Origin: Oceanobacillus caeni | GTDB taxonomy: Bacteria > Bacillota > Bacilli > Bacillales > Amphibacillaceae | Length of the DNA: 32,097 nt | Reading direction: 5' to 3' | Assembly (NCBI RefSeq): GCF_019037185.1 | Contig: NZ_JAHHXM010000034.1 | Span: 1 to 32,097, forward strand | Shown: piece by piece, positions 24,256 to 31,950 of the stretch | How the letters are laid out: the number at the start of each line of letters is the position of its first letter | How positions within the stretch are numbered: position 1 is the first letter of the stretch | The notes under the pieces: generated by a model | Seen by the model: only the letters and a program-made list of their open reading frames with translations | Told to the model about the DNA's origin: nothing | The model's database searches: none | Translations under genes and position numbers: made by a program

Positions 24256-25033
24256 AATTCTCCCATATTTTCTTTAATGTCATACGAAACAATGTGTCTA
24301 ATTTATTGGTTACTTGTATTTGTTTCGTTTTCATATGTGAGACAGACTTATCTAGAAAATCTAATTCCCTGCGTATAAATGATTGAAGCTCTCCAACTGG
24401 CAGATTCGCTTCCAATAGTTGCTTTGTTTTAACTTCCCTTAAACATTCTATAGCATTTTTTTCAGTTGGCGAAAGTAAATGAACAAGTGCTGTAAGATGA
24501 ATAGGTGGAAAGGTACTATAAGTTATAATCCATTTTGCTATCAAGATTGGCCTAACAATTTGAATATAAAGTTTAATGGTATTTGCGGTTGTTTCGTCTA
24601 ATTTACGTAAATTGCTCTTTGCCATATTTATATAATGATGGACACAGGGCTTTGGTTGAAAAAGTTGTGATTGAAAATCCATCATGTCTTTAATAGTATC
24701 GGATGGTCCAACATAAACAATTGGACTATTTAACCACTCTAGAAGCCCGGGGTTTGATTTCCGGAAAAGTCTCAATGCTTTTGTAAGTTCCCAACCATGT
24801 AAATCAAGGGTAGAATGCATTGGGACTTCAATAGTATCCCTCTTCTTACCAATTCCAACTGGATCGATACTTAAATAATAATCGGTAGGATGAATATAAA
24901 TAAAGCGGACATCATAGTCACTGTCAATTGCATGTAACCCCCAGGCTCTACTACCAGCCTCACAAGCATAAAGTACTTTAATATTTTTTTCTTTCTCTAT
25001 CTCCTTGATTTTTTTTATAATAATATCCTTCAT
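24254..25033 (-). CDS. Predicted nucleotidyltransferase (COG3541, YcgL/RlaP-like)
   Basis: The 259-residue protein has the polymerase-beta-type nucleotidyltransferase core: CEAGSRAWGLHAIDSDYDVR (about 24-43), where the GS and the DxD pair match the nucleotide- and metal-binding residues. A third acidic residue candidate lies in the STLDLHGWEL segment. The C-terminal half is helical. Relatives include B. subtilis YcgL and RNA-ligase-associated RlaP proteins, but no RNA ligase gene is nearby. Substrate unknown. GGGAG eight bases before the ATG supports the start. A possible promoter box lies at 25069-25095. Confidence 0.82.
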   Translation of the reverse strand: MKDIIIKKIKEIEKEKNIKVLYACEAGSRAWGLHAIDSDYDVRFIYIHPTDYYLSIDPVGIGKKRDTIEVPMHSTLDLHGWELTKALRLFRKSNPGLLEWLNSPIVYVGPSDTIKDMMDFQSQLFQPKPCVHHYINMAKSNLRKLDETTANTIKLYIQIVRPILIAKWIITYSTFPPIHLTALVHLLSPTEKNAIECLREVKTKQLLEANLPVGELQSFIRRELDFLDKSVSHMKTKQIQVTNKLDTLFRMTLKKIWEN

Positions 25034-25271
25034 TTAATTAACTCCCTAGATGATTGCTTTTTTCTATTATGATTAAAATAACATACTTTATGGGCTGGAT
25101 AGAAGTGAAGCATAAACGGGATTGTGGGCAGAACACGCCACTCTAATAAATATGGTAAGAAGTTCAACATATGTAATTTGCAGAAGGGGGCAAATAATTT
25201 GACTATTATATCGAATTTCAGTATAAATGATGTTACGGATTAGGATAAGGGTTAAAGGAGAGGTTAGAGGA

Positions 25272-25793
25272 ATGTCAATAGAAAGTGTGAAACGTCATTT
25301 TAAACAATTTAATCGAGAACAAGATATATTAGAATTCGATTCGTCCAGTGCCACTGTCCAAGAAGCGGCTGATACAATCGGGGTGGAACCTGCAAGAATT
25401 GCAAAAACGTTATCCTTTAGAGGAGAAGAAGAACAGGCTATTTTAGTTGTGGCAGCGGGAGATGCTAAAGTTGATAATAAAAAATTTCGTAAAACGTTTG
25501 GATTTAAAGCAAGAATGCTATCCCCAGAACAAGTATTAGAACAAACCGGACATGCAATTGGCGGTGTTTGTCCATTTGGTTTGAAAAATGATTTGGAAGT
25601 GTATTTAGATATATCCATGAAAAGATTTGACACACTTTATCCAGCGTGCGGAAGTACAAATAGTGCAATTGAATTAACAAACGATGAAATATTCACTTAT
25701 TCCCACGCAAAGAATTGGGTAGATGTCTGTAAAGGATGGGAAGAAGAGGAAAAGGGAATGGAAAAAGTAGTTCAAGAAAACCTTGGTAAATAG
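25272..25793 (+). CDS. YbaK/ProX-type aminoacyl-tRNA deacylase
   Basis: This 173-residue protein belongs to the YbaK/EbsC family of trans-editing domains that hydrolyse misacylated tRNA such as Cys- or Ala-tRNA-Pro. Visible motifs are ARIAKTLSF, LVVAAGDAKVDNKKFRK with the conserved lysine, GHAIGGVCPFG and YPACGSTNSAIEL. The exact tRNA substrate cannot be assigned. A GTG-like start at 25227 lies in frame, but AAAGGAGAGG and the match to the family's usual N terminus favour the ATG at 25272. Confidence 0.85.
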   Translation: MSIESVKRHFKQFNREQDILEFDSSSATVQEAADTIGVEPARIAKTLSFRGEEEQAILVVAAGDAKVDNKKFRKTFGFKARMLSPEQVLEQTGHAIGGVCPFGLKNDLEVYLDISMKRFDTLYPACGSTNSAIELTNDEIFTYSHAKNWVDVCKGWEEEEKGMEKVVQENLGK

Positions 25794-25802
25794 CTGAATT
25801 AG

Positions 25803-25838
25803 TAACTCAGTTCTTAACGTGACTGGGTTATTTTTTTT
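25803..25838 (+). terminator. Intrinsic terminator after YbaK-like gene
   Basis: TAACTCAGT (25803-25811) pairs with ACTGGGTTA (25822-25830), followed by eight T. Confidence 0.88.
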
Positions 25839-25863
25839 ACATAAGTATATGATTCTGCTTTCA

Positions 25864-25893
25864 TTGACTTTCCTTTTGACAATCGGTTATACT
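25864..25893 (+). promoter_or_regulatory. Probable promoter of HMG-CoA lyase gene
   Basis: TTGACT (25864-25869) and TATACT (25888-25893) are 18 bases apart. The operator-like palindrome follows at the next base. A second TTGACA at 25877 lies too near the -10. Confidence 0.6.
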
Positions 25894-25914
25894 TTATTCA
25901 ACAATGTTGAATAA
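25894..25914. promoter_or_regulatory. Perfect 21-bp palindrome, probable operator
   Basis: TTATTCAACA, a central A, then TGTTGAATAA: ten-base arms that match perfectly. It abuts the -10 box and covers the expected transcription start, the classic place for a dimeric repressor. Size and symmetry suit a TetR-type regulator of fatty-acid or branched-chain catabolism (inference). No such regulator gene is in the window. Confidence 0.65.
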
Positions 25915-25958
25915 TAATAAACGCTAGTGAATATACTGTAATACTTAAGGTGAAATGA

Positions 25959-25991
25959 ATGACTAAGACCTATGTAACACCAATTGCCTGA
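25959..25991 (+). CDS. Possible ten-residue leader peptide
   Basis: AAGGTG (25947-25952) is six bases before an ATG opening MTKTYVTPIA. It overlaps the 5' arm of an inverted repeat (CTATGT...ACATAG, about 25970-26007) in the 150-base leader of the HMG-CoA lyase gene. It may be chance. Confidence 0.2.
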   Translation: MTKTYVTPIA

Positions 25992-26024
25992 TGACCTCAT
26001 AACATAGAATATCAATGGAATGTC

Positions 26025-26048
26025 AACATTTTAAGTTATGAAAATGTT
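26025..26048 (+). repeat. Inverted repeat just before HMG-CoA lyase ribosome binding site
   Basis: AACATTTT (26025-26032) and AAAATGTT (26041-26048) form an 8-bp stem with an 8-base loop, ending about seven bases before AGGAGG. It could be a weak RNA hairpin or a second protein site. Confidence 0.4.
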
Positions 26049-26065
26049 AAAAAACAGGAGGCTTA

Positions 26066-26968
26066 ATGATGGGGAAGCTCCCTAAGTTTGTACAAATTAA
26101 GGAAGTTGGGCCACGGGATGGTTTACAAAATGAGAAAAAATGGGTATCTACTGAGTCCAAAATTGCTTGGATAAATATGTTATCAAATACAGGGATAAAA
26201 GAAATAGAGTTTAGCTCATTTGTTAATCCAAAGATGATTCCAGCACTATCAGATGCACGTGAGGTTGGAAAACAAATAAGTCGAAATCCGAATGTCGTTT
26301 ATTCTGCTTTGGTTCCAAACCAAAAAGGATTAGAATATGCACTTGAAGCAGGAATTGATGGCGCATCTGTTTTTATGTCAGCGAGTGAAACACATAATCA
26401 AAAGAATATAAATAAAACGATACAGGATACGTACCCAGTGTTAAAACAAGTAATAGAAGAGGCGAAAGCAGAGGGCAAACACGTTACGGCTTATATATCA
26501 ACTGTATTTGACTGTCCATATGAAGGGAACATGAAACCAGATGCTGTAATTTCAATATGTGAAAAATTACTAGAGTACGGTGTTGATGACCTTTCGTTGG
26601 GGGATACCATTGGTTCTGCTGTTCCATCACAGGTAGAAACATTACTGGATGACATATTGAAAAGATATCCTACTGAAAAAGTTATTCTCCATTTTCACGA
26701 TACGAGGGGAATGGCTATCGCGAATATTATGACAGCTATGAATTATGGAATTTATCGATTTGATAGTTCCATTGGAGGATTAGGTGGATGCCCTTATGCA
26801 CCAGGGGCAGCAGGGAATGTTGCGACGAATGATGTGTTATATCTCCTTCATAGGATGGGGGTTGAAACCGGTATTAACGAAAAGAGAATACAAGAAGCAT
26901 CCTTGTATATTCAAAATCAATTAGGTAAGATTTTACCTAGTAGATCATTATTGGCAAGTGGTCTTTAA
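26066..26968 (+). CDS. Hydroxymethylglutaryl-CoA lyase
   Basis: The 300-residue TIM-barrel enzyme cleaves HMG-CoA to acetyl-CoA and acetoacetate in leucine breakdown. Motifs: EVGPRDGLQNE with the metal-binding Asp, SSFVNPKMIPAL, HFHDTRGMA (two metal-ligand histidines) and SIGGLGGCPYAPGAAGN, where the glycine-rich loop carries the catalytic Cys. It matches YngG of B. subtilis. There it belongs to a leucine-degradation cluster; here it stands alone with its own promoter and operator. Two adjacent ATGs (26066, 26069) are possible; AGGAGG precedes both. Confidence 0.93.
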   Translation: MMGKLPKFVQIKEVGPRDGLQNEKKWVSTESKIAWINMLSNTGIKEIEFSSFVNPKMIPALSDAREVGKQISRNPNVVYSALVPNQKGLEYALEAGIDGASVFMSASETHNQKNINKTIQDTYPVLKQVIEEAKAEGKHVTAYISTVFDCPYEGNMKPDAVISICEKLLEYGVDDLSLGDTIGSAVPSQVETLLDDILKRYPTEKVILHFHDTRGMAIANIMTAMNYGIYRFDSSIGGLGGCPYAPGAAGNVATNDVLYLLHRMGVETGINEKRIQEASLYIQNQLGKILPSRSLLASGL

Positions 26969-26977
26969 ATGAGAGGA

Positions 26978-27013
26978 GATGTTATTTATTTAAGCGATAA
27001 ATAGCATCTTTTT
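26978..27013 (+). terminator. Intrinsic terminator after HMG-CoA lyase gene
   Basis: GATGTTATTTAT pairs with ATAAATAGCATC (one G-T pair), followed by TTTTT. Confidence 0.85.
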
Positions 27014-27048
27014 AAATGCGTTTAATGAAGCGTGTTGTATGAAGTTTC

Positions 27049-27078
27049 TTGACTATGAATCAAGTACTATTCTATGAT
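27049..27078 (+). promoter_or_regulatory. Probable promoter of XRE-cupin gene
   Basis: TTGACT (27049-27054) and TATGAT (27073-27078) with an 18-base spacer. Confidence 0.55.
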
Positions 27079-27140
27079 TAAAACATTGGTATTCGTAGGG
27101 ATTAAATGGAAAGGACTGAGTCTCTATCGATTTAAAAAAT

Positions 27141-27680
27141 TTGGGTCATAAAATAAAAGAATTAAGATTACGTCAAAAGAAAACACAACAGCAAATTGCA
27201 GACGAATGTGGAATATCTAAAAGCATGTTATCCAAAATTGAAAACGGACAAACTGCTTCTGCTGTAGCTACTTTATCTAAGATAAGTGAAGCATTACATG
27301 TTTCGTTATCATGGCTTTTAGATGATAAAATAGAGGATTCATTAGTTTTGCAGAAGAGATCACAAAGGAAATCCCAAATTGGTGATGTACATATGGGGTA
27401 TTCCTATGAGCTATTAGCAAACCGTTCTCAATTCAGTAGTATTGAACCAACCATTGTTCATGTCACTCCTAAACATAGAAATTTACGTACGGAGACTTAT
27501 ACCCATTTACAAGATGAGTTTATATATATCTTGGAAGGGTCTATCTATCTATTTTATGATGGGGAAAATTATTATATGGAAAAAGGGGATAGTGCTTATT
27601 TCAAGGGGGAAAAACCTCATCTCTTTGTGCCAGTCAATGATGAAGAAGCTCAGGTTTTAACATGCTTTATTAGCATATAG
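27141..27680 (+). CDS. XRE-family regulator with C-terminal cupin domain
   Basis: The protein of about 180 residues joins a Cro/C1 helix-turn-helix (about 5-60; TQQQIADECGISKSMLSKIENG) to a cupin barrel (about 100-178; HLQDEFIYILEGSIYLFYDG and YMEKGDSAYFKGEKPH). The cupin part usually senses a small ligand; related regulators control amino-acid, polyamine or sugar genes. The start is uncertain. TTG at 27141 is the only standard start in the frame but has no ribosome binding site nearby. GGAAAGGA at 27108-27115 is instead spaced for GTC (27120) or ATC (27126), and the sequence SIDLKNLG before residue 2 looks like protein. It precedes the methionine operon but has its own promoter. Confidence 0.82.
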   Translation: MGHKIKELRLRQKKTQQQIADECGISKSMLSKIENGQTASAVATLSKISEALHVSLSWLLDDKIEDSLVLQKRSQRKSQIGDVHMGYSYELLANRSQFSSIEPTIVHVTPKHRNLRTETYTHLQDEFIYILEGSIYLFYDGENYYMEKGDSAYFKGEKPHLFVPVNDEEAQVLTCFISI

Positions 27681-27749
27681 TTGTTGTTAGAATTTTGTTT
27701 TACCAAGTTACTAATGAATTAGGAATTGTAGAAAAATGTCGAATCTTCA

Positions 27750-27778
27750 TTGACAGTTTTACTAACTAGCCGTATAAT
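27750..27778 (+). promoter_or_regulatory. Sigma-A promoter of the methionine transport operon
   Basis: A perfect TTGACA (27750-27755), 17-base spacer and perfect TATAAT (27773-27778), about 25 bases before the SAM riboswitch. Confidence 0.93.
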
Positions 27779-27804
27779 AAATTTTAACTTAATAATTTTC
27801 ATAT

Positions 27805-27907
27805 AACTTATCAAGAGTGACCGAGGGATTGGCCCAATGACGTCCGGCAACCCCCTTATGGGAAGGTGCCAAGTCCAACAGAATGATCACATTCTGGAAG
27901 ATAAGCG
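27805..27907 (+). promoter_or_regulatory. SAM-I riboswitch (S-box) controlling metNPQ
   Basis: The S-box core is plain: CTTATCAAGAGTGACCGAGG, GGATTGGCCCAATGACG, CCGGCAACC, GGTGCCAAGTCC and the closing GGAAGATAAG. CTTATC (27807-27812) pairs with GATAAG (27900-27905) as P1. A terminator follows, so S-adenosylmethionine should turn the operon off. Confidence 0.97.
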
Positions 27908-27928
27908 GAAGATACATTGTTTGTGTCG

Positions 27929-27962
27929 ATGCTCCTTTCAGATGAATGGAGTATTTTTTTTC
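27929..27962 (+). terminator. S-box-controlled terminator before metN
   Basis: ATGCTCCTTTCA pairs with TGAATGGAGTAT (one mismatch, one G-T pair), then eight T. Confidence 0.9.
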
Positions 27963-28007
27963 GTAAAAATATGTCATATTGGCTGTAAAAAGAGCGAGGG
28001 GATATAG

Positions 28008-29021
28008 ATGATAAACATTAATCATTTGTCAAAGGTATATCAGACGAAAAAAGGAGAAGTTAGTGGCGTTAACAATGTTTCACTAACCATTAATGAAGGT
28101 GAAATCTATGGCATCGTTGGTTATTCTGGTGCTGGTAAAAGTTCCCTTGTACGATGTATCAATTTATTAGAACGTCCAACTAAAGGAAATATAACAGTAG
28201 ACGGTGTTGATTTAACTAAATTAAAAAGTGAAAAGCTGAGACAAGCTAGATTAAAAATCGGTATGATTTTCCAACACTTTAATCTGGTTAGTCAAAAAAC
28301 GGTTTTTGAAAACATTGCTTTTTCGCTAAAAGCAGCAAAAGTTCCTTCCAATCAAATTGCGTCAAGGGTAGAGGAATTATTAGCGATGGTTGGGTTAAGT
28401 GATAAGCGGGATGTTTATCCAGGCCAATTAAGTGGTGGACAAAAACAACGGGTTGGGATTGCTAGAGCACTTGCTAATGATCCAAAAGTTCTTTTATGTG
28501 ATGAAGCAACATCTGCCTTAGATCCTACAACAACGAAATCGATTCTTCAATTATTAAAGAAGATTAATAAAGAGATGAATATTACGATCGTATTAATTAC
28601 ACATGAAATGGACGTAGTAAAGGAAATATGTCATCGAATGGCAATCATGCAAGCTGGAAAAGTCGTTGAAGAAGGTGATGTGTATGAAATCTTTGCAAGT
28701 CCTAAAAATGAATTAACGAGGGAATTTATTTCAAGTGTTATTTCATTTGATTTACCAGCTCACGTATTAGAAAAGGTGACGGGTACATTAGTGAAAGTTA
28801 TTTTTAAAGGGGAAATTGCTGGGGAAAGTATTATTTCCGACATGGTACAGAAATTTAAAGTGAAAGGTAATTTTTTGCATGGATCTATCGACTATATTCA
28901 AGACGCACCGCTAGGAATTTTTGTCATGGAGCTTAATGGGGAAAAGAATGAAGTAAGCAAGGCGATCCAATATATTGAAAATCGTTCAGCACATGTGGAG
29001 GTGATAAAAGATGGAATTTGA
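28008..29021 (+). CDS. metN: Methionine ABC transporter ATPase
   Basis: The 337-residue MetN drives methionine import. It has Walker A GYSGAGKS (38-45), Q-loop FQHFNL (88-93), signature LSGGQKQR (141-148) and Walker B LLCDEATSALD (162-172). The C-terminal NIL domain (about 260-335) in this family binds methionine and inhibits transport when the cell is replete. GAGGGG precedes the ATG. It overlaps metP by 11 bases. Confidence 0.95.
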   Translation: MININHLSKVYQTKKGEVSGVNNVSLTINEGEIYGIVGYSGAGKSSLVRCINLLERPTKGNITVDGVDLTKLKSEKLRQARLKIGMIFQHFNLVSQKTVFENIAFSLKAAKVPSNQIASRVEELLAMVGLSDKRDVYPGQLSGGQKQRVGIARALANDPKVLLCDEATSALDPTTTKSILQLLKKINKEMNITIVLITHEMDVVKEICHRMAIMQAGKVVEEGDVYEIFASPKNELTREFISSVISFDLPAHVLEKVTGTLVKVIFKGEIAGESIISDMVQKFKVKGNFLHGSIDYIQDAPLGIFVMELNGEKNEVSKAIQYIENRSAHVEVIKDGI

Positions 29022-29679
29022 TGTGAATCATATTATCGAATTAATTCCCGAGCTAAACACTGCGTTTCTTCAAACACTTTATATGATATCAGTTGGATTA
29101 CTTGTAGCAGTGATTTTCGGATTGCCAATTGGAATTTTAATATTTGTAACAGATAAAGGACTATTCTTGCAAAACAGATTTGTAAATCAGATTGTAGGAT
29201 TTATCGTCAATATGATACGGTCCATTCCATTTATCATTTTATTAGTGGCACTTATTCCATTAACAATTAAACTTACAGGTTCTACGATTGGACCAAAAGC
29301 TGCATCGGTTCCATTATCGGTTGCGGCTATCCCGTTTTTTGCGAGATTAGTAGAAACATCCCTTAGAAAAATTGAGTATGGTGTGATTGAAGCCGCTATT
29401 GCAGCTGGGGGTACACCATGGATGATTATTAAAGATGTATTGTTACCTGAAGCAAAATCTGGGATTATCTCAGGGATTACGATTACTGTTGTAAGTTTAG
29501 TTGGTACATCAGCTATGGCTGGTGTTGTCGGTGGTGGAGGAATTGGAGACCTTGCCATTCGTTTTGGATACTACCGTTATGATGACACCATCATGATTAC
29601 TACCGTTGTTATATTGATTGTACTTGTTCAATTAATACAGATTATTGGCGACAAAATTGCCAAGGCTGTTAATAAATAA
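29011..29679 (+). CDS. metP: Methionine ABC transporter permease
   Basis: The 222-residue membrane protein has five to six hydrophobic helices. It carries the permease coupling motif EAAIAAGGTPWMIIKDVLLPEA (split: EAAIAAGGTPW then MIIKDVLLPEA, about 130-151), typical of MetI/MetP. It forms the channel of MetNPQ. The ATG lies inside the metN 3' end with GGAGGTGAT as ribosome binding site, giving coupled translation. Confidence 0.94.
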   Translation: MEFDVNHIIELIPELNTAFLQTLYMISVGLLVAVIFGLPIGILIFVTDKGLFLQNRFVNQIVGFIVNMIRSIPFIILLVALIPLTIKLTGSTIGPKAASVPLSVAAIPFFARLVETSLRKIEYGVIEAAIAAGGTPWMIIKDVLLPEAKSGIISGITITVVSLVGTSAMAGVVGGGGIGDLAIRFGYYRYDDTIMITTVVILIVLVQLIQIIGDKIAKAVNK

Positions 29680-29702
29680 TATAAGGGAGAAGGAAAAGAA
29701 AA

Positions 29703-30542
29703 ATGAAAAAGAAAATTTTTATACTAATCGCTCTAATCGCTATTTCTTTGCTTGCTGCTTGTGGTGGCGGTAATGGTGAAGAAAGTTCTAGCGATAGTTC
29801 TACAGGGAATTCAAAAGAAATTAAAATTGGTGCTACTCCTGGCCCGTACAGTGATATGGTAAATAAAGCGTTAAAACCAGGCCTAGAGGATTTGGGTTAT
29901 TCCGTAGAAGTGGTTGAATTTAGTGACTATATCCAACCGAACAACGCATTAAATAATGGTGATATCGATGCAAATCTATTCCAACATACTATCTATCTGG
30001 AAAACTTTGAAGCTGAGAATGATATGGATTTATCCGCATTGAAAATTGTTCCAACTGCACCAATGGGAATATTTTCTAACAAATATAATTCTATAGATAA
30101 AATAGAAGATGGTGCAACTGTTGCAGTTCCTAATGACCCAACGAATGGGGCTAGAGCATTTAATACACTTCAAGATGAAGGATTAATTAAACTAGATGAA
30201 AATGCTGATGAATTAACTGTTTCAGAAAAAGATATTAAAGAAAATCCGAAAAAACTAGTATTCCAACCAATTGAGGCTGGTCAATTACCTCGTGCAGTTG
30301 ATAGTGCTGACTTAGCAGCGGTACCAGGTAACTATGCTTTAGCGGCAGATATGGATTTACTTGATGCTTTAGCATTAGAAGATATGTTAGATCAATATCG
30401 AAATGTTATAGCTGTTAAAGCTGAAAATGAAGATAGTCAACTAGCGAAGGACCTTGTTCAGGTAGTAGAATCAGACGAATTTGAAAAAGTGATTGATGAG
30501 GAATTCGAAGGGTTTGGAAAACCAAGCTGGATGACTGAGTAA
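29703..30542 (+). CDS. metQ: Methionine-binding lipoprotein
   Basis: The 279-residue NlpA/MetQ family lipoprotein has a type II signal peptide with lipobox LLAAC (Cys20) and a short Ser/Gly linker. The binding domain begins IKIGATPGPYSDM, with DYIQPNNALNNGDIDANLFQH and VPNDPTNGARA as family hallmarks. It captures extracellular methionine for MetNP. It sits 23 bases after metP behind AAGGGAGAAGG. Confidence 0.95.
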   Translation: MKKKIFILIALIAISLLAACGGGNGEESSSDSSTGNSKEIKIGATPGPYSDMVNKALKPGLEDLGYSVEVVEFSDYIQPNNALNNGDIDANLFQHTIYLENFEAENDMDLSALKIVPTAPMGIFSNKYNSIDKIEDGATVAVPNDPTNGARAFNTLQDEGLIKLDENADELTVSEKDIKENPKKLVFQPIEAGQLPRAVDSADLAAVPGNYALAADMDLLDALALEDMLDQYRNVIAVKAENEDSQLAKDLVQVVESDEFEKVIDEEFEGFGKPSWMTE

Positions 30543-30565
30543 TGATTATTCTTATGGTTAAGAGT

Positions 30566-30591
30566 GAGGGGGCTTAAGCCTTCTCCTTTTT
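30566..30591 (+). terminator. Hairpin with T run between metQ and the dehydrogenase
   Basis: GAGGGGGC (30566-30573) and GCCTTCTC (30578-30585) pair with two G-T pairs around TTAA, then CTTTTTC. It probably causes partial termination, lowering expression of the next gene relative to metNPQ. Confidence 0.65.
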
Positions 30592-30613
30592 CATATACAA
30601 AGGAGAGAGCATA

Positions 30614-31714
30614 ATGACAAATACAATATCTGTGCATGGAGCACCAAGTGAATACATATTAGAAGAAGGAATTTTAAACGGATTAGAAAATAAATTAATC
30701 GAGCGTGGATTTCGTAAGGTACTGATTGTTCATGGAACCAAGTCTTGGGAAGCTGTTAAGCCTTACTGGAATTCTTTTTCAGAAATTTCAAGTGAAGCAT
30801 ACCTATATCATGGGGAATGTTCCTTAAATGAAATCGATACCTTATCTAACGTTATAACGGAAGCGGAAGTGGATGCTGTCATTGGTGTTGGGGGAGGAAA
30901 GGTTCTTGATCTTGTAAAATCTTCAGCCCATCTCACACATACCCCATATGTTTTAATCCCGACACTTGCATCAAATTGTGCTCCTTGGACACCGATTAGT
31001 GTGATCTATGATGATGATGGTTCCTTTGTACGTTTTGATTTATACCCTAAAAATGCAGATCTCGTGTTAATAGAACCACAGATATTATTACATGCACCAC
31101 TTGATATGTTTATTGCAGGAATCGGGGATACCCTAGCAAAATGGTATGAAGCCGAAGTACAAATAGGGAAAATGAATACAAAATCAGCGGCGTTGGAAAT
31201 TTCTTATCATGCTGCGAAACTGTGTAAAGAAAACTTGCTTGAGCATTCAGAACATGCGATTGAAGCGGTGAAGAGTGGTGTCTTGAATGATGATTTTATT
31301 AAAGTTGCTGAAACCATTATTATGATTGGTGGAATGGTTGGAGGATTTGGTGATCATTATGGAAGGGTTGCTGGTGCCCACGCCATTCATAATGGATTAA
31401 CTGCTCTCGAGGAAACACATCAAGCGCTTCATGGTGATAAGGTTGCATATGGTATTTTAATCCAACTCATTTTAGAAGATAAATGGAAGGAAATCGATGA
31501 GATATTACCATTTTATCAAAAATTACATTTACCCAATTCACTTAAATATCTAGGTGTACAAACAATAGATGAAGAGAATTTAATTCAAGTTGCTGAAAAA
31601 GCTGTTAAACCAGAAGAATCTATTCACGTCCTACCTGGAGCGATTACAAGCGATTCAGTTGTACAGGCAATGATTCAACTGGAGGAAAAAGTAAACGGCG
31701 TAACCGTTTCATGA
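30614..31714 (+). CDS. Iron-containing alcohol dehydrogenase, GldA/HcxA-like
   Basis: The 366-residue protein belongs to the GldA branch of iron-type dehydrogenases: NAD(P)-binding GVGGGKVLD (91-99), then metal ligands Asp172 (GDTLAKW), His256 (GAHAIHNG) and His273 (LHGDK). E. coli HcxA (YbdH) of this branch reduces 2-oxo acids including the methionine keto acid KMTB. Position right after the SAM-controlled metNPQ genes suggests a methionine-related 2-oxo/2-hydroxy acid reaction (inference). An AAGGAGAGAGC site precedes the ATG. Glycerol or another polyol remains possible. Confidence 0.78.
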   Translation: MTNTISVHGAPSEYILEEGILNGLENKLIERGFRKVLIVHGTKSWEAVKPYWNSFSEISSEAYLYHGECSLNEIDTLSNVITEAEVDAVIGVGGGKVLDLVKSSAHLTHTPYVLIPTLASNCAPWTPISVIYDDDGSFVRFDLYPKNADLVLIEPQILLHAPLDMFIAGIGDTLAKWYEAEVQIGKMNTKSAALEISYHAAKLCKENLLEHSEHAIEAVKSGVLNDDFIKVAETIIMIGGMVGGFGDHYGRVAGAHAIHNGLTALEETHQALHGDKVAYGILIQLILEDKWKEIDEILPFYQKLHLPNSLKYLGVQTIDEENLIQVAEKAVKPEESIHVLPGAITSDSVVQAMIQLEEKVNGVTVS

Positions 31715-31734
31715 TGAAAAAGTATACTTTCGGA

Positions 31735-31773
31735 AAAACAGGTGGAGAATCTAGATTCTTCACCTGTTTTTTG
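31735..31773 (+). terminator. Terminator at end of methionine operon
   Basis: AAACAGGTGGAGAAT pairs with ATTCTTCACCTGTTT (one mismatch region) around CTAG, then a T run. Confidence 0.88.
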
Positions 31774-31796
31774 TTATGCGCTAAAGTAGCAGCTTT

Positions 31797-31950
31797 GTCT
31801 GTGGGAAGGGTATCAAGGACAGAACTGCATTCAAAAAAATTTGAAATGTCCGTGAGGGAGGGTATCACGGATAAAACTGCCTTCAAAATAGTTCATAATG
31901 TCCATGAGATGATGCACCTGGTTCTGTCAAGTAGACAGTACTGAAGTGTC
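31797..31950 (+). repeat. Degenerate tandem repeat, period 51-52 bp
   Basis: Units start GTCTGTGGGAAGGGTATCAA (31797), GTCCGTGAGGGAGGGTATCA (31848) and, much diverged, GTCCATGAGATGATGCACCT (31900). Units one and two also share ACTGC-TTCAAAA and AATGTCC near their ends. Unit two has TCCGTGA facing TCACGGA. The open frame across this stretch is not a credible gene. Confidence 0.65.

Noticed and set aside
31711-31944. 77-codon ORF after the dehydrogenase
   Set aside because: It begins in the end of the upstream gene, reads through the terminator hairpin and the tandem repeat, and lacks a ribosome binding site of its own.
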